DNA from: Gentiana macrophylla
Lineage: Eukaryota; Streptophyta; Magnoliopsida; Gentianales; Gentianaceae
Assembly (NCBI GenBank): GCA_026214975.1
Contig: CM047810.1
Location: 37,249,318-37,313,317 of the forward strand
Reading direction: 5' to 3'
DNA length: 64,000 nt
The notes below the pieces were generated by a model. The model saw only the letters and a list, made by a program, of their open reading frames with translations. It searched no databases and had not been told where the DNA came from. Positions 45,660 to 56,711 of the stretch are shown in pieces. Positions within the stretch are counted from its first letter, which is position 1, and each line of letters starts with the position of its first letter. Position numbers and translations under genes: made by a program.

Positions 45660-48600
45660 AATAGAGTATGCTAAACTAGTTCCTTTCTTGATCTCTCTTT
45701 TGTCGATACTCATTGATTTCTTTATGCATATCCACCATCCATTGATTTTCAACTCTAGAGAAATCAATCCATGTATGCATCATCTTCCACCACTTCCAAG
45801 CTTTAGCAATGGTCATTTGAATACCTTGCCAGTTGAATGCTCCTCTTATAAACATTAACAAGAATTCATCCAGAGATTCATTTGCTGATAGTCCCCTTAG
45901 TCTTGTTCAGTAGACTGTCCTCTTCCACCTCTTGAAGTTGATCTCATAGATCCGATATTTACTTCCCAAATTTTAGTCCTAGGAAAGAGTTTAATGCCTC
46001 CAAAAATGACATTTCATGATAGAGTTTTCTTCTTGAATTATAAGAATTTTTGAACTCTTTCAGCAGATCATTAGTTAACTGAACTCTTCCATGAGCAGGG
46101 GTTCTGTATGCATTCACCTCAGCTTCAAATTTTCTTTGTTGATACATTCTTGCTCCTTCTTTTGCTTCTGATGTCTTTCTTTCTTCCCCTTATTGACATC
46201 ATCAATAAAACGGTTCAGTAGTCTTAGAACTCCTTCTTGAGTTGATACCAAATTATTAAGTTGGCCCTCCATAATCTCTGTTCTAGTGTCTACTGAAGTA
46301 ATCCGGCCTTGTAGTGTTTGTTCCAGCAGATTCATCCTTTCTAGAAACTTAGGATCAATTGTAGAAGATGATGAAATCTCAGTAAATTTATCAACTTTCT
46401 TGTGCAAGTTGGAGATATCCTCAGACAATTTCTTATCTATTTTTGCGGACTCCAACTTTGCTTGAGTGATTTCAAGATGCATGTCACTGCATCTAAACTG
46501 TAAACCAGTAACACTTGATGCAACTGTCTCAGTGGTTCTACCTCTATTTTCCACCAAACTAACAAGTTTTTCAAATCTATGTTCACTGGTCCTCAGCTGA
46601 CCCCTCAGATGATTGATGTCTTCTCTAACATCTCTTAATTCTGCTAAAATATGACATGGTATAGTAGCAGCAATACCAGCCATATTCTCTGCAGACTTCT
46701 CCACGTCATCTTCAGGTCTTGGCTGTCTTATCACTATAGCTCGATTCATGTCCCATTCATAGGGGTCAAGACTTCCCTCATCCAGTCCAAAATCATCATC
46801 ATTAGCAGCTATATCAAACTCTTCTTCACTATCACCATAGCCAAGAAGTTGCTATTCTGATTGTGCATCAGTAGCTTCTTTTATGTTATCAGCAGGGGCA
46901 AATTTCTCAGCAGGTTCCATGCTGTCAACAGAGGATTCCTCCAATCCCAAAACAACTTCTAACCTTTGTCCATTCACTGTATGATCCTCACTAGATTGAA
47001 CCATAAGTTCTGACCTTTGTTCAGTTGCTGTCTGAATTCCAGCAGACTGAACTACCTCTTCAACAGTTTCTTGAATCTCCATTGGTGTGACTGATGTAGA
47101 TTCAATAACTCTAGGTTGTTTTTCTTGTATGATCATGGGAGTTACCAAATTAGGCTCAATGGCTGTGTCTGGAATTACAACTACTGGAATGGGTTGTCTA
47201 GCAGGTGAAACTACACCCAACTGACCTATTTGGCCTTCAGCAATGTTAGCAAATAATGCTAAGTTTTCTTCCAAGACTGCTCTTTGCTCAGTAATAACAT
47301 TTAGATCCACAGTAGCATTTGCTAAAGTTACCTCAGTGCTGATTATGTCTTGAAACTGAACAGATTCTTCAGATACAACATCTATATGTGCATTCCTTGC
47401 TACTTCAACAGAATCATCTAAGGCAGCACCTCCAAGAATTGTTGTTGTATCTAACTCAGCTTTCAATTCAACAGCAAAAGTATCCAACAATTCTTCTTCA
47501 TTTCCATCAGCAGTCTTTTGTCCCTCTGTAGATTGTCTGTGTTCTTCAGCAGGGTGCTCCTTATCTTTCTCACCAGATCCTTCTTGCACAGATTCTGTTG
47601 TCCTTTCTTTAACAACACCACTTGTTTCTCCGGGATGCATTGGATGATCATCATATGAATCAGAAGATGATGAATCATCAGAATCACCAAATGGTTTGTA
47701 CTTAGGATCTTTGAACAACAAATTTCCTGATCTTCTTCCTTCTTCTACAGCTTCTTGAAGTCTGGCAACCAATTCATCACAGTTTATGAAATGCAACAAG
47801 TTATCAATGCCCAGATATTCAAAAGTCCATTATTCAAAACTGGTCATCATCTCAGCAGCAAGTTTCTGTTTTCTGTAAAAACCCATCTTCCATTGTATAT
47901 ACTGAGATATTTTTTCCAAAGCAGGATCTCCTTGCTACTTTTTCTTAGTTCTCGTTTCATAAGGCATAGTTGGTTTTCTTGCAGAAGGTTGAGGTTCAGC
48001 AGTTTGTCCTCCAAATGTCTACACCAGATGAGACAAGGTTTCCTTAGCAGATATAAAAAGTTCAGTAGGGTCTTCAAAAGTTTGAGGAATATTGGTATCC
48101 TCTACTTCCATTTGATCAACACTTGCTTCCCCCGTGTTGCATATTCTTCAGCAGGGTTTGTTCCATCCTTACTTCCCTCCGAGTTGTATCAACCTCAGCA
48201 GGGGTCAGTACAATTTCAATAGCCTTCTTAGCAGGCTCTTGTACAACCTCAGCAGCCACTTCAGTTGGCTCTTCCTCACCTTCCTCATCATCATCTTCTT
48301 CTTTCTGTTGTTCCGAAGTTCTTAGATCCTTTCATTTCCCATGTTTGATCATCTTCTTAATAACTTGTTTGGTTCTTTTTAGTGGTCTTTCAAGGGATTC
48401 AAACAAGGATTGTTCAAGTGCCTCTTTGATCATTGCCTTTCTTTTTCTTGATGCATCCTTAATTTTCTTTGTGAAGATTTATGCGACTGTCTTCTTTACA
48501 TATTCAACAGGGGTAGGGGAATCTTCAGTAACACTTGTATCAGTAAGCTTTGCAGAGTCTGTTGGTTTTTTAAACTTCTTAGGCTTTAGAATATCAGTGA

Positions 48601-49530
48601 TCTTCCTTGTTTCTGTTTTGTAAGTTGCTGTTGATTTTATGAGTTCAGCAGCCTTCATTTTCTTCACTGATTTTCTTGACTCAGTAACCTTAGGATCATC
48701 CTTCATTTTGCTTCCCAACTCTGGATTTGGCTCACTCTCTTCTGGTTGATCTTCTTCATCATCATCCAAACCAGGAATTGGAGTATTAACTTCTAGCTTG
48801 TATCTTGCTTTGTGGATGCTTTGAGGAGCTACATCAACAATCTGCAAGTGATTCAGCAGACTTTGGACCATCAAACCCAAAGGTTTAATCTTGATAAAGA
48901 ATCCAGATCCAAGATATTTGACTGGCTTTTTGTCTTTGATTCTTTTCTTGATTGTTTCTCTTTCTTTAGTCATAACCTTCTTCATGTAATGTATGAAGAA
49001 TTCAGCCCAGTCAAACTTTATGCTCCTTGAAATGATAATCATCAAATCAATCTATGGCCCTGAGAGAGTATCATAGCTACCAACCAACCCTAACAGATTT
49101 CTGGCAATGTATTTGCTCAGCAGGTTATACTAACATTGATTCCCAGAGATGCTTGCTCATCCGGATCAGTCTTGATAGATTCAACAAATGCTATTCTTGC
49201 CAGTCTCATAATATCCGGATTTGTTGGGGCTCCATATCTTTCTACAAATCCAAAAGCTTCCCTTAACAAATTATAAGAAACTAGAATCTCCTTACCATGA
49301 ATTCTGGTTGTAAATTCTACTGTGTTTGGTTTTATAACCATATTCCTCAAAAAATCACACATATTTTTGTATGAGATTATTTGCAGTCTGATGTTCAATA
49401 CATTTTCCAGACCTACCGCCGTATTCTTCTTCCAAGATTGACTGCAAGCTCTCCTTTTCCAGCATCCTCAACATAACCACGAACACTTTGACTAGAGCCG
49501 AGATACATATCATCAACAAACATTTTGCTT
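45660..49530 (-). pseudogene. Third ORF (env-like position) of the minus-strand sirevirus, in several frames
   Basis: After RNase H and a spacer, the minus strand is coding for almost 4 kb, broken by a few frameshifts. An N-terminal folded part (49523-48900) has MFVDDMYLGSS, EFTTRIHGKEILVSYNLLRE and AFGFVERYGAPTNPDIMRLA, like the plant domain called putative plant transposon protein (recalled, not searched). Then come a Lys/Pro/Glu-rich linker (48770-48480), an acidic low-complexity region (47799-46852, 315 codons) and a coiled coil (46749-46114, 211 codons: ELRDVREDINHLRGQL, DKKLSEDISNLHKKVDKF). A short tail runs to 45676. No clear signal peptide or fusion peptide is seen, so an envelope role is unproven. 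The long intact frames suggest modest age. Confidence 0.7.
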
Positions 49531-49839
49531 CTTGATTTTGAGAGAAAATAGAAGATAAATGCCAAGAATATACGTAAAAGCTTGAGTGTTTGAAGGAGAA
49601 TGTAATGATATTCTTCTGCATATACTCTGTGATATATAGGCTGTAGTGGGTGTAAACTCTCCAGGCACGTACTGTAGTACTTGCACCGTCCCAATGCATG
49701 AACACGTGGAAACCAATAAGGAAATTCCATATGTCCCACTACATAACCCCACTAATTTAAGAAACAGTTATGTCCTTGTAACAGCTATAATAAAGATAAG
49801 ATTAAAATCCATTAACTTAAATAGTTGACTTTCATTAAA

Positions 49840-50225
49840 GTCTGACTTTTGCGGCAGATTGATTTAACAGCAGACTGATTTTGTAGAGACTCACGACATG
49901 CTTGAAAGAGGGATAAAGTCTCATTGGTGTCTTGAATACCCGGTGATATTCATATTTTCATCCAGCTGATTCAAAGTGTAGAATTGTCCGACTAATAACA
50001 CAAGATGAAGTTTAAAACCAATGATTGATCTGCCAATTGAGCTCACCCAGCAGGGCAAAGACCAATCCCCTTGGCAACTTCATTTGCTTAAATGACCAAT
50101 CTTTGAGAGCACTTAGGAATCGTTGATACCAATGACTAATCTACCAAGTGAGCTCACCCAGCAGGGCAAAACTATTCCCCTTGGTGAATTCCAATGCTCT
50201 ACTGACCATCAGCAAGTCAGCAAAC
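49840..50225 (-). other. Spacer between RNase H and third ORF, with internal duplication
   Basis: Two copies, about 110 bp apart, of a unit containing GAGCTCACCCAGCAGGGCAA (near 50039 and 50149) flanked by CCTTGG. The same pair is present in the related fragment at 62718-62900, so the duplication predates both insertions. No coding signal. Confidence 0.7.
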
Positions 50226-50248
50226 CTTGATGATGCCAAGTTTAGTTC

Positions 50249-50640
50249 TTAACTTAGCAAATCTATCTTTATCCAGAGGCTTTGTAAAAATATCTGCAAG
50301 TTGATCTTCAGTAAGTATGTAAAGAACCACAACAACTTCTTTTCAACATGATCTCTTATAAAGTGATGTCTTACATCTATGTGTTTGGTTCTAGAGTGCA
50401 AAACATGATTTTCTGTTATAGCAATTGCACTTGTGTTATCACACATTATGGGAATTTCTCTTTCTTCAATCTCGTAGTCTTTTAATTGTTGTCTTAGCCA
50501 TATGACTTGTGCACAAAAACTTCCAGCAGCTATGTATTCTGCTTCAGCAATGGAAGTTGATGTAGAATTAAGTTTCTGTCTGAACCAGGAGACAAGTTTA
50601 TTTCCCATCAACTGACATGTTCCCGTGGTGCTTTTTCTAT
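50249..50640 (-). pseudogene. Copia RNase H fragment of the minus-strand sirevirus
   Basis: MMGNKLVSWFRQKLNSTSTS, AEAEYIAAGSFCAQVIWLRQ, CDNTSAIAITENHVLHSRTK and [16 protein letters not shown] are the core of the Ty1/copia RNase H. The last part shifts frame. It is cut at about 50640, where the segment before the D-R-K-S motif is replaced by unrelated sequence; RT, integrase and gag are absent. Confidence 0.9.
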
Positions 50641-50675
50641 CAAGCCGGAGTCACACCAATTCACCGTGTTGCAAC
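50641..50675. other. Junction filler with a 20-bp repeat of the protease region at 59852
   Basis: CCAATTCACCGTGTTGCAAC at 50656-50675 is identical to 59852-59871, within the Athila-like protease. The preceding 15 bases contain CCGGAGTCACA, of unclear origin. Confidence 0.8.
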
Positions 50676-50939
50676 CTCAAAAGACTCTAGTGAATTTTCT
50701 CCAACATCACAGGAGAAGAGTGGACTGACAGGATTACACCACCTGGAACCACTATAAAATTTGCCTTACTTTACTTTACTGCATTTACTTTCTGCACTTT
50801 GTTTTATTGCATGTTATCCATATCAACCTACTGAACTAGCTACTGATTTCACACACCTTTCACTACTAAGTATCCCATACTTAGTATCATCTTCTAACAA
50901 CAAGTATAAAGGCTTAACTTAAGTATATTCCGCTGCAAC

Positions 50940-52748
50940 TGATGACGGTCAAATTATACCCGTAAAAGTCATCAACATTGACCTTAAATCGAGATTAATA
51001 ATACGCATTTTATATTAAATCACGTTTATATTTAATATTTAATGTTATGTGATTTATATTATGTAAATTGGTATTTACTCGTTTTTATCCGATTTACTGT
51101 GCGATTAATGTTGATTTTACAGATCATTACAAATCGAGAAGATTAGTGTCATTCAATCAATTATCTCAAGATAAGTAAGGAAGGAAATCGGAGCATTAAA
51201 TGAGAGACTAATCGGATCAACATGCAAGCGTGCAGTGGGGAACAAGGCAAACGAAGAAAACGTGTTAAATATGCCAAGTTTAGGTTCGGTCGACCGAGCC
51301 TAGTGCTTCGGTCGACCGAGTGTCAGCTCTCGGTTGACCGAGTGTCAGCTTCGGGGCGGTTTAGGGCTTTTGTCGTGCCTATCTTCTAGAACCACCCTAA
51401 GTCGGCAAAAACCTCTATATAAGCAAGCAGCTACGAAATTTGTAAAACACACCAACATATCCATTCATTCTTTTCTTCAATCTTACAATTCATAATACAA
51501 CTTTGATACAATGTAGAATAATGTGAAGGTTTCCAGCAATTTAAAGGCTGCGATTATGTAAGCCTTTATTTTCTGTTTCTTTTCTTTTAAGTAATTAATT
51601 CCCCCCAATTATGCTTTATTGTTTGAGTTAGTTAATTCATAGCTAGATGATGTAGATCTAGGTTATGTCGTTATGGATGTGGCGAAGCCTTGTCTATGAG
51701 GATCTCATAACCTATGTCATATGTTTAGTTTCTATCCATGAATCTGCTTGGTTTAATTAATGTGTATCTAAGTAGTTTATATGATTTCTTTACGAGTTAC
51801 TGTTTAATCTGTTCTGTATGATGAAACGCTGAGAAATATATTCTAGGATGTAATCTGGGGATGAAATCGTTTGGGTGACCGAATGGAATCATTCGGTCGA
51901 CCGAGTGTCTATGCTCGGTCGACCGAGCCCCTATTTGTCTGTTAGTTAGTCCGCCATGTCTTTATGGTAGGTTTAGCTTAGTAGGATTTATTATCTCAGT
52001 AGGTATGGCCACGGCTACGTTGCTCGTCAGTTTTAATTAGCGTACGATTAGGAAATACCAATATAGGGCTCCTAGGTCGGCTCATGAATGATCTTTCGGG
52101 ACTTTCAGCGAGATCTAGGTAGGTTTTGTATTAGGGAATTGACGTCACCTAGTTATACGTAGTTTGTAAACTAGCATGAGACCTAAAAGGTAATTGTTAG
52201 TTGGACGAGGGCTTGAGCGATCGTTTAGTAAGTATAAGTACCCCTAACCATAGGAATGTTGCCTAGACGAGGTGTACGATTAATATTGGCATCCTTAGAG
52301 TCGTAAGCGTGTGAGTTATATGAGATGGAGGCACCAAAAGGCGAAGTCACGTAACAATACCACAGTGATCTAGTGACCTACCGATGCTAAGTCAAGTTAA
52401 AGAGGATGACTCCCGTAGCCAATCTAAGATAGATACAAACGGATTGACAGTTAATAAGTTCAGTTTATTATATAAATTATCTAGGTCCAAACGATAAAGA
52501 CTATAATTGGGGAGGTTAATTACGTTGTGTCGAGTCGTGTCTTTACTTTTCTTGTCTTATGTTGGTCGTAGACCGCCTCTATGTCCTTGACATGTTTAAT
52601 TAATTGTTTGTATATAAGATGATCCACAATTGGTTCCCTGTGGGATCGACCTTGATTCACTATAGCTATACTACGATGGGCCTAGTCCTCTTGCTAGTAT
52701 TGGTTTATGGTGGTCGAGTATATTATAACCTGATTGACCACGTCATCA
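50940..52748 (+). repeat. 5' LTR of LARD B
   Basis: 1809 bp. Three CGGTCGACCGA-type boxes lie in 51283-51330 and more at about 51890-51930. A CTCTATATAAGCAAGC TATA region lies near 51411-51425. Confidence 0.95.
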
Positions 52749-52754
52749 AGTTTT

Positions 52755-52772
52755 TGGCGCCGTTGCCGGGGA
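52755..52772 (+). promoter_or_regulatory. Primer binding site of LARD B
   Basis: TGGCGCCGTTGCCGGGGA, six bases after the LTR, a perfect Athila/Tat-type primer site. Confidence 0.95.
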
Positions 52773-55700
52773 ACCAACGGTCAATTTTATATATAAATAA
52801 TTTTTTATTCATGTCGAGTTTTCTGTTTTAGAGTCTGCTTTTACGTTTTTGAGTCCCCTGGTTGTCTCGCTTCGTCGAAAATTTCAAAAAAAAAAAAATT
52901 ATTATTATTCGGTCGACCGAGACCTCATTCGGTCGACCGAGCACTTATAATATTTTTGTTTTGTCTCGCTATTTACACGGTTTCGATTTGTGTTTTTCGA
53001 GTCCGGAATTTCGCGTGTCTGTTTATCCTCAGATGTTTAATCCGTGAGGTCCGATAGCGCATGGGAAACCATGTTAAAATCGATCCACGGTCTGTTTGTT
53101 TTTGTTTTTCTTCATTTGCGAAACCAGGAAGCAATATTCGAGTCGATTTTTTTATGGTATTTGAAAATAACCCAGCAAACATGTGGAGCTACGAATCTAA
53201 GATGGGAAAGGCGATGGAAGCAATACCATTAAAGCACAAAGATGGCTCCGAAAAAATATATATTTTAAAGGCTTAAATTCTTCGTGGTACAATGTTGAAG
53301 GCAAGGTACTACCCTTTTTTTTGCTTATGTTTTACTACCTTTTGGTTTTTTGAGCATAAGTTAGCCTATACATGAACCTTAGTATGAATCTTAGCCCGGA
53401 GTTGGTTTGTAAGATTAATTTTATTAGTGTCGAAGGTTTTGCCCCATATCTGTCTCATCTAGAGGGTGTAAGGAAACATGTAGTCGTTGAAAGGAAGCAG
53501 TGAATAAAGAGTTCCTCGTAGTTCGTTAAAATCTCTTTGTCCTATGCATGAAATTGCTTCATCGCCATAGGAGCAACAAATTGTGTAGTTTAAGCATTCA
53601 CAATCTAAAGAAGACGTTGAGTTTTGAAAGACGCGCAATCTTCGGCTTTCGTTGATGTTTATGGTGATGGCTTCTCGGTGAACCCACCTTAAACAAAAAC
53701 GAGGTTATGCTTTGGGTGACAGATTTAGAAATCGAAGAATCTTTGTACATAGGTTCGGAAATGGTTTGACCATGGTCGGGCGAGTTCAAACGAGCCGCTC
53801 AATCAACTCCCCTCCACGTGTGATATGCGTTCTACAGTTATTCGACAAGACTTAGCATAGCCGATAAGCCTTCGGGCTAAACGGGGCTTATCTTGACGGA
53901 TTGGCCTGAACTGTCACATATGTTCCAACGAATAAGACGGCGTAGGCTTGCCTACATAACCGACCTTATTCGGAGTACTTTGATTCATTGTTTCTTATTG
54001 TCAAGGCCAAAACCGTAATTAGTAACCGTAATTCACTAATTCCTAAAACGAGAGCCGAGGTAAGAGCTTTGGATAAATGGTATGGATAAATGTCGTTTCC
54101 TAGGTCTCACAACCAAAGGAAAAGTATTAATCCGCAAAAGCGACAAGCCCACCTCATATAATGCTCGAAGGGTCAAAGTCTGGCGATCCAAGAATGATAA
54201 CTGACAAGGATACTTTTGGAAAGTCGAGCTGAGGACTTTAAACTCAGAACTACTTCTTTAAAACCCTTAGGATTTCTTTTTAGGATTATAGGTTTTGTTT
54301 TCTTTGAGTCAAATAAAAGTAACGTGACATATGTTGAGGTTTTTTATTTTGCCGTGTTCCGATGGCCATTGGGCTAAGGATGTGCAAAACTTTTTTACTC
54401 AATATAGGCCACGTGAATTAGAGTTCCGTAGGAGAGTCGAGAAATTGCTGAATAAAAGGAAATTTAGCAATCAACCTTAAGATTGAAGCATTAAGAGAGC
54501 TTGAGAATTATTGAAAATGTAACAGAGAATGATTGGTGCGAACAAGAACAATCTTGGTCAACTTCCAAAATCTTTTAGAATGGTGATCCAAGTGAAAATT
54601 CAAAGTGGTGCGCAATTCATTCTGCAACTACCCTTATCCTTTCATTTATACCTTTTCACCCTTCAACCTTTTCGATCCTCTCGCCAATCTGCCCCAACAG
54701 TTCACATTTCTAACCATTCTTTCATCGCCTCTCTTTCTTTCCATCCGTTTCACTCTCCCACCCAATCTCGATGCCTTAACCATTTTCAACCCACCCATAA
54801 ACACAATTTCTTACCCACCCTTTATCTTTTCTTCCCAACCTTATGTGTATCTTTTTCTAAACCCATCATAATCTCAACCTCCATTTTGTTTACAAAATAC
54901 CTTTGTGTTGCGGAATTTGAAACATTGCTCAGCGTTAATAATTATCTTTTATCATTTTGATTTTCATGATCCTAGTTGGGGTAAGTGTAGCTCTGACCCT
55001 AGCTAGATTTTAAAGGTTTTTGGTTCGATCAAAGTACAACTTATCTTTCTACCGGAAGTTTTAAATTTCACATTTTTTCCGTCTATTCCGGCATTTCTAG
55101 ATGATAAGTTTTGTTCTGAACTATCACACCGATCCGACCCTGTTGATGACGGTTATGACTTTTACGTGATACATTGGGTTATTAGTAATTTCGAGGAGTA
55201 GTTACATCTCCCTAAGTTGTTGATATCCAATGCAAGCGAGAAGTTTATGCGTTAAGTTTTTTTTATTTTATCTTTAGCCAATAGGTCGCATTGCATCTGT
55301 TATACCTTACCATGTTTCTCTTTTATACTGGATTGAATACCTTTTTGAGCCAGTCCACCTCGTGTTTTCCCACGTCGGGTAATGCTTTTTTATCTTTGTC
55401 TTCTCCACCCAGTTTTAAGAATATTTAAGCGGTGGAGGTTGTAGATGAAGACCACCATCTTTCGTTGCTTGTTTATTTTTCTTTCTATTTAGTATTTTTC
55501 TTGTCATTGGTCGTATAAAATAAAGTGGCTTAAACTGTTTTTAGGTATTTATACCTCATTACTGCCACATTATTTTATAACTTCCAAAGGCATGATATTT
55601 TACGGTTTCATGGAGTTTGTCTCGCTTATCTGAGTTTTCACTTGCTTCTCCACAACGTCTTTGAAATTTACTCCGATGTTGCGCTTTACTTGAGAGCCGT

Positions 55701-56695
55701 TTCCAGAGCTAAGTCTTCTTCTTAACTTCTCATTTATTTTTGTCATTGAGGACAATGCCATGTTTAAGTGAGGGGTAGGAGACTTAGCCATGTTATGTTA
55801 TAAGTGAAAATTGAATGAAACGGCACATGATTGAAAAAAATTGAATAAATACCATATTATTTATCTCGTACCCTTAGAATTGTGAGTTCCTAGCTAAGAA
55901 TTGATAGAAAAGGAACCAAGTTTCATGAGAACGTGATCATTTTATACTTATGTTAAGTAAATTTAAGGATATTCATGCCCGTTTTTGCGAGTAGTTATTT
56001 ATTATTCGATTACTCAATCTGTGAATCGAGTATACCGCGCAAATCATAATAACTGAAGAAATTATGTGTACATTGCGTAGATGATTGGTTATGTAGACTT
56101 AGTGTCGATACTTATTGGCTGATGTATTCTTATCTTTTAGCCATTAAAGCAGAGTAATAAGCTTGAGACGTACATGTGTTTTAGCAAAATGTTAAACACT
56201 GGGCTTGTAGTAACATTACCAAAGTAGCCCCGCGCTTGTGGTAATATTCGATGCTATACATGATCTAGGATAGGGGGATACTCTAAAAAGTTTTCTTCCT
56301 TGAGATTAATAGTATTTGAAAAATATGAAGATATGAAAAATATTCAACTCTTTAAGAGGCTTTGAGTAGTACTCGGTCTCCAAGTCCAAAAACCCTATAG
56401 ATACGCTCTTGCTTATTGCTCTAGTGCTTCAAAAATTTAAAGGCTTGAGAAGTATGAATGCTGAGGTTGGTAGGTTGAGATTATGAAGTTGGCATAAACT
56501 CTAATCTTGCTACGAATATATAAAACTAAATGCAAATGCACACATCACTTGATTCATAGTGAGTAGTGAATAATGGATATCTTATGAGCATGACTAGTAT
56601 GAGTTGACTTGAGCTTCTTGCGTAAGTATGACTGACCATGGGAAATGTTGTCTTGGGAAATGACTTATTGATGCTTTGTTCGGGACGATCAAAGT
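52773..56695 (+). other. Non-coding interior of LARD B
   Basis: Counterpart of 34937-38923. TCGGTCGACCGA boxes lie at about 52908-52945. A decayed helical stretch (ELEFRRRVEKLLNKRKF, near 54415-54470) precedes the shared MIGANKNN frame (54529-54960, 143 codons here, lengthened by a frameshift relative to LARD A). The shared antisense KVGSPRSHHHKHQRKPKIA frame is at 53789-53598. Function of either short frame is unknown. Confidence 0.55.
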
Positions 56696-56711
56696 CTAAA
56701 GTGGGAGTAGT
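56696..56711 (+). promoter_or_regulatory. Polypurine tract of LARD B
   Basis: AAAGTGGGAGTAGT directly before the 3' LTR. Confidence 0.9.

Noticed and set aside
48123..48623. 166-codon plus-strand Ser/Phe-rich membrane-like frame
   Set aside because: Antisense shadow of the Lys/Glu-rich third ORF of the sirevirus.
54529..54960. 143-codon ORF as a host gene
   Set aside because: It is inside LARD B, and its C-terminal two thirds is out of frame with the LARD A copy, so it is not a conserved host protein.
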